Below, piece after piece: positions 45,222 to 55,670 of a DNA stretch of 64,000 nucleotides. How positions within the stretch are numbered: the first letter of the stretch is position 1; each line of letters opens with the position of its first letter. The position numbers were made by a program, and so were the translations under genes. The notes below the pieces were generated by a model. The model worked only from the letters and a program-made list of their open reading frames with translations, ran no database searches and had not been told where the DNA came from. Source of the stretch: Dichelobacter nodosus (GTDB taxonomy: Bacteria; Pseudomonadota; Gammaproteobacteria; Beggiatoales; Beggiatoaceae); the NCBI GenBank assembly GCA_020720085.1, contig DYPE01000001.1:1-64000 (forward strand), given 5' to 3'.

Positions 45222-46013
45222 TTATTCTGCTGCCAGCATGGCCATGCCCATGATGTGATACCCCGCGTCTACATACACAATTTCGCCGGTGATGCCGGAG
45301 GCTAAATCAGAGCACAAAAATGCGGCCACGTTGCCCACTTCTTCAATGGTAACATTGCGTTGCAGCGGGGAGTTCTTTTCACCATATTCCAGCATTTTCT
45401 TGAAATCGCCAATGCCAGACGCGGCCAGCGTGCGGATGGGGCCAGCCGACACTGCATTGACGCGAATGCCCTCGCGGCCCAAACTGTGTGCCATGTAACG
45501 CACATTGGCTTCTAAACTGGCTTTAGCCAGGCCCATGACGTTGTAATTGGGAATCGCTCGTTCGGCACCCAAATAACTCAGGGTCAGCAGTGCGCCGTTG
45601 CGGCCTTGCATCATGGGCCGCGCACGTTGGGCCAGCGCGGTGAAGCTGTAGGAACTCACGTCATGCGCCAGTGCGAAATTTTCGCGTGTGGTGGCAGTAA
45701 CAAAGTCGCCTTCGAGCGCTTCTTTGGTTACATAAGCAGCAGAATGGATGACAATATCCACGCCATCCCAGGTTTGTCCCAGGCTGGCAAAGAGTGCGTC
45801 GATTTCTGCATCTTGGCGCAAGTCACAAGGAAACACCAGGGTAGAACCGCAAGCTTGCGCTTGTTTTGTTACACGCTCTTGCAGTTTGTCATTCTGATAG
45901 GTAAACGCCAATTCCGCGCCTTCGCGCGCCATGGCTTCGGCAATGCCCGTGGCAATGGATCGATTGCTCGCCACGCCCACAATCAACGCGCGTTTTCCAC
46001 TTAAAAAACCCAT
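45222..46013 (-). CDS. fabI: Enoyl-ACP reductase (NADH)
   Basis: A 263-residue short-chain dehydrogenase-like enzyme that performs the last step of fatty-acid elongation. [35 protein letters not shown] is the FabI cofactor site. [33 protein letters not shown] holds the catalytic Tyr and Lys with the FabI spacing. [19 protein letters not shown] and [15 protein letters not shown] complete the family pattern. AGGAG precedes the ATG. Its stop lies next to the IS3 right end, so any native terminator has been lost or the gene now runs into the element. Confidence 0.97.
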   Translation of the reverse strand: MGFLSGKRALIVGVASNRSIATGIAEAMAREGAELAFTYQNDKLQERVTKQAQACGSTLVFPCDLRQDAEIDALFASLGQTWDGVDIVIHSAAYVTKEALEGDFVTATTRENFALAHDVSSYSFTALAQRARPMMQGRNGALLTLSYLGAERAIPNYNVMGLAKASLEANVRYMAHSLGREGIRVNAVSAGPIRTLAASGIGDFKKMLEYGEKNSPLQRNVTIEEVGNVAAFLCSDLASGITGEIVYVDAGYHIMGMAMLAAE

Positions 46014-46138
46014 GATATTGTTCTCCTGCGAATTTCCTAGTCGTAGTAATGGTAGCCCTGCGCGGGGCAGGCGTTGGCAACATACCGTATAATGCCCGCT
46101 ATCTGCAAGCCCATCTCAGGCAGAGGCGTAGATTCAAC

Positions 46139-48946
46139 CTACAGCGCCGCGATGCGCTGGCGCTGCGCGGCAAGGTTTACCTGGGCCGCGCGCAGGTCGG
46201 CTACTTTGGCCTGTTCTTTGGCCACGATGTCCGCTGGTGCGCCAGCAAGAAAATTGGCATTGTCGAGTTTACCGGCGATTTTGGCCAGCTCCTTGTCCAG
46301 TTTGCTGATTTCCTTATCTAAACGTGCCAGTTCGGCGTTTTTGTCAATAAACCCAGACAGCGGAATCAGCACGTGCATGTCGCCCACCAGGCTCATGGCC
46401 GATTCTGGCGCATCCTCGCCATCCGCGACCCATTCCAACGATGCCAGGCGTGCCAAATTGAGTAAAAACGCGCGATTAGCGGCCACGCGCTGGCGGTCTT
46501 GTTCCGTGCCGTGGCTGAGCAGCACGGGCAGCGGTTTGCCGGGCGCGATGTCCATTTCAGCGCGGATGCGGCGCACGCCAAGAATCACGTGCTGAATCCA
46601 GGCGATTTCTGCTTCGGCGTCCGCGTCGTGTTTGGTGGCGTCCGCTTGCGGATAGGGTTGCAGCATGAGGGTGGGGCCGGATTTGCCTGCCAGCGGCGCG
46701 ATGCGTTGCCACAGAGTTTCAGTGATGTAGGGCATGATGGGGTGCAATAGGCGCAACAGCGCTTCTAGCACGCGCACCAGGGTGCGGCGCGTGCCGCGTT
46801 GCAGCGCATCCGGCGTGGCATCGTTGGTGAGCACGGGTTTGGACAGTTCCAAATACCAGTCGCAGTATTCGTTCCAGGTGAATTCGTACAGTGCGGTGGC
46901 CATCAAATCAAAGCGGTATTGGCCGACGTGTTGCGTTACTTCGTCTTCCACTTGCTGCAAGCGCGAGATGATCCAGCGATCCGCCAGGGTCAGTTCCACA
47001 GGGGCCGCCGGGTCAAGTCCGGTGTCGTGGTTTTCGGTGTTCATCACTACGTAGCGGCTGGCGTTCCATAACTTATTGCAAAAATTACGGTATCCGGCAA
47101 TGCGTCCACTGTGAAAATTGATGTCGCGCCCAGTGGTGGCCAGCGCGGCAAAGGTGAAACGCAGCGCGTCCGCGCCGTAGGCGGCGATGCCTTCGGGGAA
47201 TTCCTTGCGCGTGGCACGTTCGATTTTGGGGGCCATGTCTGGTTGCATTAGGCCGCTGGTGCGTTTTTGTACCAGCGTTTCTAAGTCAATGCCATTGATT
47301 AAATCCAGCGGGTCCAGCACGTTGCCCTTGGATTTGGACATTTTGTTGCCTTCAGCGTCGCGTACCAGGCCGTGGATATACACTTGGCGGAACGGCACTT
47401 CGTCCATGAATTTTATGCCCATCATAATCATGCGCGCTACCCAGAAGAAAATGATGTCAAAGCCCGTGACCAACACGCTGGTGGGATAGAATTTTTGCAG
47501 CCGTGCGGTTTGCTGCGGCCAGCCCAGGGTGGAGAATGGCCACAACGCCGAGGAAAACCAGGTGTCGAGCACGTCGTGATCCTGTGTGAGCGTGTCGCCT
47601 GGCGCAATGGCATATTTTTCACGCACTTCCTGTTCGGAACGGCCCACGTATACCGCACCGGATTCGTCATACCAGGCCGGAATGCGGTGGCCCCACCAAA
47701 TTTGGCGGGAAATACACCAATCTTGAATGTTTTCCAGCCATTGGAAATAGGTTTTTTCCCAGTTTTCGGGCACGAATTGGATGCGGCCCTCGCGCACTGC
47801 GGCCAGCGCGGGGCGCACAATTGCGGCCAAGCCGCCGGGTCGGCCATCGGCTTGGGTGTCGCGTGTCAAATCCACAAACCACTGGTCGGTGAGATACGGT
47901 TCAATAATGGCATGGCTGCGGTCGCCGCGCGGGGCCATGAGTTTGTGCGGCTCGATTTTGTCAATCAGGCCCAATTCTTCCAAATCGCTGACAATCCGTT
48001 TGCGCGCTACGAAACGATCCAGGCCGCGATACGCTTCCGGTGCTTGTTCATTGATTTTGGCATCAACGGTAAAAATATTAATGATCGGTAAATCATGGCG
48101 CTGGCCCATGGCATAGTCGTTGTGGTCATGCGCGGGGGTGATTTTGACGCAGCCCGTGCCAAAGGTCATGTCCACGTAATCGTCGGCAATAATCGGAATT
48201 TCGCGCTTGGTGAGTGGCAGGCGTATAGTTTTGCCGATCAGCGCTTGATAGCGCGGATCGTCGGGATGCACCGCCACTGCGGTGTCGCCGAGCATGGTTT
48301 CCGGGCGGGTGGTGGCCACCACCAGATGGCCGCTGCCATCGGTCAACGGGTAGCGCATGTGCCACAAAAAGCCGTTTTCCTCGCTGGCCACCACTTCCAA
48401 ATCCGACACCGCTGTGTGTAGCACGGGATCCCAGTTGACCAGGCGTTTGCCGCGATAAATCAAGCCTTCGTCGTACAAGCGCACAAACACTTCCTTCACT
48501 GCGTCCGACAGGCCGTCGTCCATGGTGAAGCGTTCGCTGTCCCAGTCCACCGACGCGCCCATGCTGCGCAACTGGCGAGTAATCGCGCCGCCGGATTGCG
48601 CTTTCCACTCCCACACCTTGGCGATAAACGCTTCGCGGCCCAAATCATGGCGGCTTTTCCCCACGCTGGCCAATTGCCGTTCCACCACCATTTGCGTAGC
48701 AATGCCCGCGTGATCCGTGCCCACTTGCCACAGCGTGTCAAAGCCGCGCATCCGGTGGTAACGGGTGAGAATATCCATGATGGTGTCTTGGAACGCATGG
48801 CCCATGTGCAGGGTGCCTGTGACATTGGGCGGCGGAATCATGATGCAATACGGCGCGCCCTCGCCATGCGGCGCAAACCAGCCCTGGGTTTCCCAGGTTT
48901 GATACAAAGAGGATTCAATCGCTTGCGGGTCGTAGGTTTTGTCCAT
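46139..48946 (-). CDS. valS: Valyl-tRNA synthetase
   Basis: A 935-residue class I synthetase. [24 protein letters not shown] opens it, followed by the HIGH-type motif [16 protein letters not shown]. The CP1 editing domain has [22 protein letters not shown], and [16 protein letters not shown] is the KMSKS loop. An anticodon-binding domain follows, and the C-terminal coiled-coil arm ends [19 protein letters not shown]. It is cytoplasmic and of normal length. A tRNA-Val gene lies elsewhere in this window. No Shine-Dalgarno is obvious before the ATG. Confidence 0.98.
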   Translation of the reverse strand: MDKTYDPQAIESSLYQTWETQGWFAPHGEGAPYCIMIPPPNVTGTLHMGHAFQDTIMDILTRYHRMRGFDTLWQVGTDHAGIATQMVVERQLASVGKSRHDLGREAFIAKVWEWKAQSGGAITRQLRSMGASVDWDSERFTMDDGLSDAVKEVFVRLYDEGLIYRGKRLVNWDPVLHTAVSDLEVVASEENGFLWHMRYPLTDGSGHLVVATTRPETMLGDTAVAVHPDDPRYQALIGKTIRLPLTKREIPIIADDYVDMTFGTGCVKITPAHDHNDYAMGQRHDLPIINIFTVDAKINEQAPEAYRGLDRFVARKRIVSDLEELGLIDKIEPHKLMAPRGDRSHAIIEPYLTDQWFVDLTRDTQADGRPGGLAAIVRPALAAVREGRIQFVPENWEKTYFQWLENIQDWCISRQIWWGHRIPAWYDESGAVYVGRSEQEVREKYAIAPGDTLTQDHDVLDTWFSSALWPFSTLGWPQQTARLQKFYPTSVLVTGFDIIFFWVARMIMMGIKFMDEVPFRQVYIHGLVRDAEGNKMSKSKGNVLDPLDLINGIDLETLVQKRTSGLMQPDMAPKIERATRKEFPEGIAAYGADALRFTFAALATTGRDINFHSGRIAGYRNFCNKLWNASRYVVMNTENHDTGLDPAAPVELTLADRWIISRLQQVEDEVTQHVGQYRFDLMATALYEFTWNEYCDWYLELSKPVLTNDATPDALQRGTRRTLVRVLEALLRLLHPIMPYITETLWQRIAPLAGKSGPTLMLQPYPQADATKHDADAEAEIAWIQHVILGVRRIRAEMDIAPGKPLPVLLSHGTEQDRQRVAANRAFLLNLARLASLEWVADGEDAPESAMSLVGDMHVLIPLSGFIDKNAELARLDKEISKLDKELAKIAGKLDNANFLAGAPADIVAKEQAKVADLRAAQVNLAAQRQRIAAL

Positions 48947-49048
48947 GGTGTTGGTGTCTGCTCATGTAAAAGTTGTGTTTTATCATTGGGGCGTCCGGTG
49001 ATCCGATGCGCTATAGCACAGCACATTGCCGCCTGGCCAAGCGCACGG

Positions 49049-50506
49049 CTAACGCGCCACTGGCACGCCGCCTTTGCGTTTGATGCCAGCGGCCACGCGG
49101 AAAATATCCGGCATATTGATGCGCCCGCCTTCGGCGCGGCTGATGACCGCCAGGTCTTCCAAATCGTCTAATAACGCCTCAAGATTGCCGCGCCGCACCA
49201 GGTCGGTGGTAAACCGCCGGGGCGGGAGTTTTTTCTCTTTTTTCATTTGCGTCAGCGTGGCTTGCTTCCAGCGGTTGGTTAAATCCTCTGGCGAACAGGG
49301 CACGGTAATTTGTTGAATTGCCTCAAGCAACGGCGTGACCCAAGGATAATCCTCTTGAATTTCCTCCACACGAATCCGCGAGGCTTCGGTTACGCCCGCA
49401 TGGATTGCGCGGTAATGCACGGCATGTTCATGGGTGGAGTGCTGTTGGTGGGTTTCCTCGGCGGCTTTATTGAACGCAATTAAGAAGCTGCGTGGACTTA
49501 CTCTGCCTTTGGCATCCGCCAAATGATTTGGCACCCAAGTATAGGTCATGCCGCGACGTGCATCGCTGCCCATGTGTTTGCCCATGATTTCTTCCATGCG
49601 CCCACGTAGCGCATCATCCGCTAACCCGGTAATTGCAACACCGCCTTCCGGGCGGTGCATCAGTTGCTTTTCTAAGTGCAGGATTTGACTTATCTCTTTG
49701 CCGTGCTGCTCATCATTAACCAACAGTTGCAACAATAATTTATATAAATCCATGGGTGACCAGCCCAATTCAGAACGGCTTTGCTTGAGTTTAGAGCTTT
49801 CCGGGAACTGCCAGGGTTCAGGATCATCGTACATGTCCGGGCGCAAAAATAGTTTAGCCCGCATGGCGCGGGTAGAGCGCAACGACAGAGCCAATTGCAA
49901 CGCGCCTTGCAACAGGCGGCGGTTTTGCCCCCAATCCGCTGATGGTGACAAACGTTCTAGGCTGTCAAATACCAACAATAATTGTTCGCTCTGGCTAGAC
50001 AGCCGGGTATCTGCCTGTTGAATAAGTTGACTCGTTAATTCTGGATTGTCTTTCACCCACGCGGTGCGCTCTGCCCAGCTCGTACAATTGGGCCAGGGTT
50101 CCGCTAGAATATGGCGTAATTCATCCACCCACACTGCGCGCCAGATATGGCGCGGTTCAACTTGCGTGGCTAGATTTTCCAGCGTTTCTGGCGCTGGAAA
50201 AAGTTTGTCACTCTCGTCCAAACCAAACGCCACTCTTACGCGCATGGATTGGTATCCTTCCATTTGCCATTCGCGCTGAATCATTGTGCGTAACTTAGGA
50301 CTGTTCAGCGTTGCTGTCCACAGGCTTTTGCCCACGCCGCGCATCCCGATGACAATGCTGCTGTCCCAATCAAAAGCTTTGCGGTGCGCGGGCGGCAAAT
50401 AAATTCGCCCAGCAGCAGGGGGGGCCAAATTTTCCTGGGCTTTGACTACACCCGGTGTCAAATGGGCCAGCGCACGGCGGATGATTGCTGATTCATCTGG
50501 GGTCAT
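49049..50506 (-). CDS. P-loop ATPase with C-terminal winged-helix-like end (third gene of cassette)
   Basis: A 485-residue protein not matched to a named family. The P-loop SIVIGMRGVGKSLWTATL has GMRGVGKS at 54-61. A hydrophobic strand with acidic end, LLLVFDSLERL (176-186), serves as Walker B; Arg-rich stretches follow (LSLRSTRAMRAKLFLRPDMYD), where sensor-type arginines may lie. The last 60 residues (GNLEALLDDLEDLAVISRAEGGRINMPDIFRVAAGI) look like a winged helix. The layout recalls STAND/AAA ATPases. Its ATG overlaps the stop of the ParA-like gene (ATGA), so the two are made together. Confidence 0.85.
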   Translation of the reverse strand: MTPDESAIIRRALAHLTPGVVKAQENLAPPAAGRIYLPPAHRKAFDWDSSIVIGMRGVGKSLWTATLNSPKLRTMIQREWQMEGYQSMRVRVAFGLDESDKLFPAPETLENLATQVEPRHIWRAVWVDELRHILAEPWPNCTSWAERTAWVKDNPELTSQLIQQADTRLSSQSEQLLLVFDSLERLSPSADWGQNRRLLQGALQLALSLRSTRAMRAKLFLRPDMYDDPEPWQFPESSKLKQSRSELGWSPMDLYKLLLQLLVNDEQHGKEISQILHLEKQLMHRPEGGVAITGLADDALRGRMEEIMGKHMGSDARRGMTYTWVPNHLADAKGRVSPRSFLIAFNKAAEETHQQHSTHEHAVHYRAIHAGVTEASRIRVEEIQEDYPWVTPLLEAIQQITVPCSPEDLTNRWKQATLTQMKKEKKLPPRRFTTDLVRRGNLEALLDDLEDLAVISRAEGGRINMPDIFRVAAGIKRKGGVPVAR

Positions 50507-51837
50507 ACGCCATCATCCTCCCTGTATGCGAATATCAGACTTTCCGCACCGCGCGCAAAATACTCAAACGCGGGAAATAGCACCGGCCATTCTGTTTCAA
50601 TCTCTGCGCCAAAAGATTTTCTACCCCGAATCTGCGCGGAGAAGACCACCGGCAAGGCATAATGCGGCGCTTCTTCTGCGTTAAGATCAAACGAATAGGG
50701 CGCGTTATCCTCTTTATCGTACATTTCCAGGCAGGCGTCATAAGCATTTTCCCGCCATTTTTCCAAAGCATCGCCCAGATTTTCCATCATGGCCGCGCAC
50801 AGCTTCAGGCGCAAGCGTAAGTCCTGGTTTTCATCTAAAGTAGCGATTTGCGGGGAATCCTGCAAATGCTTGAATAACTTTTTATAGGCTTGCCAGTTTG
50901 GTGGCTCATCACGGGCAAACATAAACACTTGCGCGCCGAGTTGGGTGATTGCTGCTGCGCCGATGTCATGCAAGCCAGCGCGCGCGTCGAGCAATACCAC
51001 CTCTGGCGGATTCGTTTGCTTTGCCAAAAACTGAATCAGCCCATCCAAACGGTCGGCAAAACGGCACGGGCGGCCATTTTTACCATAGGTTGGCATATAG
51101 GCCCGCCCCAGTTTGGCAATATAATCCTTGGTATTGTCCCCCCAGGCGGGAATAACCCGCAGGTCACCGGGCCAATTATTTTCAATCGCAGCAGGCGCGC
51201 GCATTAACATATCGCTTAATAAATTTGCATCCGTGGTTTCTACTAGAGATTCTGCCAGCCAGTCTACCAAACCGTAAGCAGGGAACGCTTCGCCCAACAG
51301 CAACGGGCCAATCCCCGGCGCTTCCAAATCCAGGTCAATGACGACCACTCGTTTGCCATCACGCGCCATTTTCAACGCCAGCATGGCAAAGGCGGTGCTG
51401 CGGCCCACGCCGCCTTTGATACTGAATGCCACGCCCAACGGTAAGCGCGGCACAATGCGCAGTGGCGGGCGTAACCAATCCTGATTGGTTTGCAAGCGAT
51501 CAAGCAGTTTTACCCCAAGATCACGGAAAGCCGGACGTGCCAGCGGATCGGACAAAATGCTGTCCGGCGCGGGATGTTCCTTGGGCAATATCAGCACCGC
51601 ATCGCCAGGAAAGGCGTGCGGGCCGAACGCCTGGCGCAGTTCTTCGCGCATTGCAGGAATAGTATCCGCCTCGGCAAGCTCTTCGGCGGCCAACAGCAAA
51701 GCGCAACGGCCCAGCGCGTCGCGCACAATCACGCCAGTTTGGTTGCTGTCCGTTTTGCGCAAGCGTTTGTCTGCCAGCCAATTGGTTACCAATTCTTTGG
51801 CATGATTCAACGCATCATCAAAGCGAATCGTGCTCAT
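50503..51837 (-). CDS. ParA/MinD-like ATPase with unknown N-terminal domain (second gene of cassette)
   Basis: 444 residues. Residues 1-130 form an unrecognised N-terminal domain with RDALGRCALLLAAEELAEAD. Then a deviant Walker A, FSIKGGVGRSTAFAMLAL (139-156), and VVVIDLDLEAPGIGPLLL (164-181) identify a SIMIBI-class ParA/MinD-like ATPase. A later strand VVLLDARAGLHDIGAAAI is the equivalent Walker B/switch region. KGGVGRS replaces the common KGGVGKT; Arg in place of the second Lys is noteworthy. The ATG at 51837 overlaps the HEPN-like gene stop. Role unknown. Confidence 0.87.
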   Translation of the reverse strand: MSTIRFDDALNHAKELVTNWLADKRLRKTDSNQTGVIVRDALGRCALLLAAEELAEADTIPAMREELRQAFGPHAFPGDAVLILPKEHPAPDSILSDPLARPAFRDLGVKLLDRLQTNQDWLRPPLRIVPRLPLGVAFSIKGGVGRSTAFAMLALKMARDGKRVVVIDLDLEAPGIGPLLLGEAFPAYGLVDWLAESLVETTDANLLSDMLMRAPAAIENNWPGDLRVIPAWGDNTKDYIAKLGRAYMPTYGKNGRPCRFADRLDGLIQFLAKQTNPPEVVLLDARAGLHDIGAAAITQLGAQVFMFARDEPPNWQAYKKLFKHLQDSPQIATLDENQDLRLRLKLCAAMMENLGDALEKWRENAYDACLEMYDKEDNAPYSFDLNAEEAPHYALPVVFSAQIRGRKSFGAEIETEWPVLFPAFEYFARGAESLIFAYREDDGV

Positions 51838-52286
51838 GGAATCAACCCAGTGTATTGCAGTAATTGTGCTGTAACATCTCGGCGTTGTTGCCAACGGGGC
51901 TTGCCATTTTCCATCGTGGCAATATCCGTTTCTAACGCACTGGTTTCGGCGTAGCGGTTATCAATTTTCCAGTGAGCAAACGGATTGCTGGCGCTGCTTA
52001 ATAAGCAGTAAAGATCAGCAAAACCAGCGGCATCAATCCCTGTACAGGCGACAGCCCAAAGTTTATCAATATGCTGTTTGTAGTTGACCGGCTTTTTGGG
52101 TAATGGTATTGCTATTCCTGAAGCAACCAGCGCATGTTTGACCACGCATTCTGCCGCAATGCCCACATGATGATCCGCACCCGCAAGCCGGTTTTGCTTT
52201 ATCAACGCATTGGCATCATGCCAATGACGTAATGCAGCGGAGTCATAGACTTCAGGTAACGTTGGTGTGGTGTTGGCGTGCATCAT
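51834..52286 (-). CDS. HEPN-like small protein (first gene of cassette)
   Basis: A 150-residue, mostly helical protein. HWHDANALIKQNRLAGADHHVGIAAECVVKHAL (21-53) resembles HEPN-type proteins: a helix with the AxxC-x2-K pattern and a candidate R-x5-H (Arg33-His39). A second conserved-looking block, SNPFAHWKIDNRYA, lies near residue 98. HEPN domains are often RNases in toxin and defence systems; catalytic use of Arg33/His39 here is inference. It starts with two ATG codons without a clear ribosome site and is the first of three overlapping genes. Confidence 0.75.
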   Translation of the reverse strand: MMHANTTPTLPEVYDSAALRHWHDANALIKQNRLAGADHHVGIAAECVVKHALVASGIAIPLPKKPVNYKQHIDKLWAVACTGIDAAGFADLYCLLSSASNPFAHWKIDNRYAETSALETDIATMENGKPRWQQRRDVTAQLLQYTGLIP

Positions 52287-52393
52287 TGTTTTTAGCGTAT
52301 TGTGGATGAAGGCGATTGCCTATGAATTAAGCAGGAGAAATTGTGGTTAGGGTTCGTAAAATAATGCCCCAAGTCAGTTGGATGCGCAATCAC

Positions 52394-52428
52394 AAAAAAA
52401 ACGGAGCAGGCCGTGCGGCCTGCTCCGT
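52394..52428 (-). terminator. Strong rho-independent terminator after ccoP
   Basis: A perfect 12-bp GC-rich stem, ACGGAGCAGGCC / GGCCTGCTCCGT (52401-52412, 52417-52428), with a 4-nt loop and an eight-T tail on the minus strand. It ends the cbb3 oxidase operon. Confidence 0.93.
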
Positions 52429-52456
52429 AATTTTGGACTACACCCGTTTGGCGAGA

Positions 52457-53404
52457 TTATTGATTGGACAGGCTATAAATATACGCTGCCAGCAAATGTA
52501 TCTTAGCTTCGCCGAGGAACTCGCCATGTGCAGGCATCACGCCTTTGCGGCCATTGAGGATAGTGGCCTTAATGGTATCCTTGGAAGCGCCATACAGCCA
52601 AGTTTCGTCTGTCAAGTTTGGCGCGCCCAGCATGGGATTGCCTTTGGCTTCCGGGCCGTGGCAGGCGATACAAATGGTCATGTATTTGGCCTTGCCTTGT
52701 TCCGCCAGAGCCGCATCCGCCTCATTGGCGCGACCCGCCAAGGTCAGCACATAGTTGGCCAGATTGTCCACGTCTGCTTCCACCAGGCCGTTGGTCTTGT
52801 GATCCGGCATGTTGCCGTTGCGGCCTTGCAGGATGCTGGTTTTTACCGTGGCGAAATCACCGCCCCACAGCCAATCCTTGTCAGATAGGTTGGGATAACC
52901 GGTGTTTCCATGCGCGTCGGTGCCGTGGCAAACTGAGCAATAGTTTAGGAACAAGCGTTGGCCGATTTTCATGGCTTCGCCGTCCTTAGCCAGCTCTTCG
53001 CCTGCTTTGGCCTGGTATTGTTCAAATATGGGATCATATTTGCTCGCCGCCACTTGCATTTCCCCATCATATTGATTGCGGGAAGTCCAATTGAACACGC
53101 CAGCAAAAGTTCCCAACCCAGGATATAACGCCAGGTAAACCAGGCTAAATACCAGGGTGATGTAGAACATGTTCAGCCACCACATGGGCAGAGGATTGTT
53201 ATACTCTTGCAAGGTTTCGTCCCACTGGTGACCAGTGGTGGTGTCACCGCTCTTGCCGCTACCGGTTTTTTCCATGGCGTTACCCATGGTCATCCACCAG
53301 ATCAGCCAGAAACAAAAGAGAATACTCGCAATGGTTCCCACGGCGACAAACCAGCTCCAAAATGGGCTGACAAAATCATTCATGCTCAAATTTAAATTAT
53401 CCAT
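52457..53404 (-). CDS. ccoP: cbb3 cytochrome oxidase dihaem subunit CcoP
   Basis: A 315-residue protein. Two N-terminal membrane helices (about 13-38 and 73-95) are followed by WNMFYITL-type sequence and two periplasmic class I cytochrome c domains with CSVCH (about 152-156) and CIACH (about 237-241); axial Met residues lie in NMPDHK and VMPAHG. It passes electrons from soluble cytochromes to CcoO and CcoN. It starts inside ccoQ (8-bp overlap). Confidence 0.96.
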   Translation of the reverse strand: MDNLNLSMNDFVSPFWSWFVAVGTIASILFCFWLIWWMTMGNAMEKTGSGKSGDTTTGHQWDETLQEYNNPLPMWWLNMFYITLVFSLVYLALYPGLGTFAGVFNWTSRNQYDGEMQVAASKYDPIFEQYQAKAGEELAKDGEAMKIGQRLFLNYCSVCHGTDAHGNTGYPNLSDKDWLWGGDFATVKTSILQGRNGNMPDHKTNGLVEADVDNLANYVLTLAGRANEADAALAEQGKAKYMTICIACHGPEAKGNPMLGAPNLTDETWLYGASKDTIKATILNGRKGVMPAHGEFLGEAKIHLLAAYIYSLSNQ

Positions 53405-53594
53405 TCTTTTTCTCCCTAGTCGTCACACCAACGGTCATGTCCAAATCGTCTTGGTCAAATGGAAGCTTGGCCGCTTCGTCGAACTCTTCTTTGCGGGAGC
53501 CTTGGAAGGTCCACAGAAAGATGCCGATGAAGAAAACCATCACCACGACGGTCCAAACCGATTGGATGTCGGCCAATAATTTCATGGTTTCCAT
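53397..53594 (-). CDS. ccoQ: cbb3 oxidase small subunit CcoQ
   Basis: A 65-residue single-helix protein: METMKLLADIQSVWTVVVMVFFIGIFLWTFQGSRKEEFDEAAKLPF. The helix plus the YxxxRK-like R-K-x-E-F-D-E-A-A-x-L-P-F block is typical of CcoQ, which stabilises the oxidase. It lies between ccoO (7 bp gap) and ccoP (overlap). Confidence 0.93.
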   Translation of the reverse strand: METMKLLADIQSVWTVVVMVFFIGIFLWTFQGSRKEEFDEAAKLPFDQDDLDMTVGVTTREKKNG

Positions 53595-53601
53595 GGATTA
53601 G

Positions 53602-54219
53602 TTACCTCTTGGCCTTCAATTCCACACCAAGCCCTTGGAGATAGGCAATCACGGCGTCAATTTCCTTCTTGCCTTCTAATTCCTTGGGCGCATTGGCAAT
53701 TTCTTCATCCGTGTAAGGATGACCCAGTACGTTTTTCAGCGTGCTCATTTTCTGCGTAATCAGTGTACTGTTCACATCATTGTCCGCCAACCAAGGATAA
53801 CCGGGCATGACAGATTCCGGCACCACAGCGCGCGGATCAATGAGGTGAGTGTAATGCCAATCATCGCTGTAGCGACCACCCACACGGTGCAAATCAGGCC
53901 CAGTACGTTTGGAACCCCACTGAAATGGACGGTCATACACAAATTCACCCGCCACTGAGTAGTGACCATAGCGCTCGGTCTCGGCACGGAACGGGCGGAT
54001 CATTTGCGAATGGCACAAATAGCAGCCTTCGCGCACGTAAATGTCGCGGCCCTCCAGGCGCAGGGCTGAATAGGGTTTCAGTCCCGCGACCGGTTCGGTG
54101 GTGGAGTGCATAAAGAACAAAGGTACGATTTGAATCAAACCGCCGACGCTGACCGCCAGTACAGTTAAGATGATCATCAGCGTAACGTTTCGTTCAACTT
54201 TCTCATGTGCAGTTGCCAT
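53602..54219 (-). CDS. ccoO: cbb3 oxidase monohaem subunit CcoO
   Basis: A 205-residue membrane-anchored cytochrome c. One N-terminal helix (about 12-34, [24 protein letters not shown]) is followed by [21 protein letters not shown] (haem site CYLCH), [40 protein letters not shown], where the Met ligand lies, and [12 protein letters not shown]. It lies 17 bp after ccoN. Confidence 0.97.
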   Translation of the reverse strand: MATAHEKVERNVTLMIILTVLAVSVGGLIQIVPLFFMHSTTEPVAGLKPYSALRLEGRDIYVREGCYLCHSQMIRPFRAETERYGHYSVAGEFVYDRPFQWGSKRTGPDLHRVGGRYSDDWHYTHLIDPRAVVPESVMPGYPWLADNDVNSTLITQKMSTLKNVLGHPYTDEEIANAPKELEGKKEIDAVIAYLQGLGVELKAKR

Positions 54220-54236
54220 GTAATCGCTCCTTGGCG

Positions 54237-55670
54237 TTAGTGGGCGTGAGCCGGTTCAGGGATGGGATCGCTTTCCACCGCTTTGCCAGCGGCAATGGTG
54301 GCGAACACGTTGTAGGCCATGATGATCATGCCAATCAGGAACAAGAATCCGCCCAGGGTGCGAATCGCGTAGAACGGATGCATGGCTTGCACGGTTTCTA
54401 CAAAGCTGTAGGTCAACGTGCCGTCAGCATTGACTGCACGCCACATTAAGCCTTGCATGATGCCGGAAATCCACATGGCAGTGATGTACAGCACCACGCC
54501 GATGGTGGCAATCCAGAAATGCACTTCAATCAATTTGATGCTGTACATTTCCTTTCTGCCGAACAGGCGCGGAATCAGATAATACAAGCTGCCCATGGAA
54601 ATCATCGCCATCCAACCCAGTGCGCCGGAATGCACATGACCCACGGTCCAGTCCGTGTAATGGGACAACGCATTGACTGATTTAATGGACATCATCGGGC
54701 CTTCAAAGGTGGACATGCCATAGAAAGACACCGACACAATCAAGAAGCGCAAAATTGGGTCAGAACGCAGTTTTTCCCACGCACCAGACAGCGTCATGAT
54801 GCCGTTGATCATTCCGCCCCAGGATGGAGCCAATAAAATCAAGGACATTACCACGCCCAGCGATTGCGTCCAATCAGGTAGCGCGGTGTAGTGCAGATGA
54901 TGTGGGCCAGCCCAAATATAAGTGAAAATCAACGCCCAGAAGTGCACGACGGACAGACGGTAAGAATACACGGGACGTCCGGCCTGTTTTGGAATGAAGT
55001 AATACATCATGCCCAGGAATGCGGCGGTGAGGAAAAAGCCCACAGCATTGTGGCCATACCACCATTGCACCATGGCATCTTGCACGCCAGCGTAAGCAGA
55101 GTACGATTTCCAGGACGTCAAAGATACCGGCACAGCGGCGCTATTGAAAATGTGCAACATGGCGATGGTCAGAATAAATGCGCCATAAAACCAGTTAGCT
55201 ACATAAATATGCGGGGTTTTGCGTTTGTAAATTGTGCCAAAAAAGACAATGGCATAAGCAACCCACACCAAAGTAATCAGCAGGTCAATCGGCCATTCCA
55301 GTTCAGCGTACTCCTTGCTGCTGGTAATGCCCAGAGGCAGGGTAATCGCGGCCAGTACAATCACTACTTGCCAGCCCCAGAAGGTAAAGCTTGCCAGGGT
55401 TGGGCAGAATAGCGTGGCATGGCAAGTGCGTTGCACCACATAATATGATGTGGCGAAAAGCGCGGAACCGCCAAATGCGAAAATCACTGCATTGGTATGC
55501 AGCGGACGCAGTCGGCTAAAGGTAAGGTAAGGAATGTCAAAGTTGAGAAAGGGCCACGCCAATTCAGCAGCAATGTAAACCCCGACTAACATTCCGACAA
55601 TTCCCCATATCACGGACATGACAGCGAATTGCCGCACCACCGTGTAATTATAGGTTGCCTGTTCGGCCAT
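54237..55670 (-). CDS. ccoN: cbb3 cytochrome oxidase catalytic subunit CcoN
   Basis: A 477-residue haem-copper oxidase subunit with about 12 membrane helices. It reduces oxygen at high affinity under low oxygen. Key blocks are [30 protein letters not shown] (low-spin haem His), [26 protein letters not shown] (CuB His and the helix carrying the cross-linked Tyr), [19 protein letters not shown]-like HHLHY, and [24 protein letters not shown]. The start MAEQATYNY at 55670 has a perfect AGGAGG; the longer reading lacks one. The order ccoN-O-Q-P is standard; ccoG/H/I/S assembly genes are not in the window. Confidence 0.98.
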   Translation of the reverse strand: MAEQATYNYTVVRQFAVMSVIWGIVGMLVGVYIAAELAWPFLNFDIPYLTFSRLRPLHTNAVIFAFGGSALFATSYYVVQRTCHATLFCPTLASFTFWGWQVVIVLAAITLPLGITSSKEYAELEWPIDLLITLVWVAYAIVFFGTIYKRKTPHIYVANWFYGAFILTIAMLHIFNSAAVPVSLTSWKSYSAYAGVQDAMVQWWYGHNAVGFFLTAAFLGMMYYFIPKQAGRPVYSYRLSVVHFWALIFTYIWAGPHHLHYTALPDWTQSLGVVMSLILLAPSWGGMINGIMTLSGAWEKLRSDPILRFLIVSVSFYGMSTFEGPMMSIKSVNALSHYTDWTVGHVHSGALGWMAMISMGSLYYLIPRLFGRKEMYSIKLIEVHFWIATIGVVLYITAMWISGIMQGLMWRAVNADGTLTYSFVETVQAMHPFYAIRTLGGFLFLIGMIIMAYNVFATIAAGKAVESDPIPEPAHAH

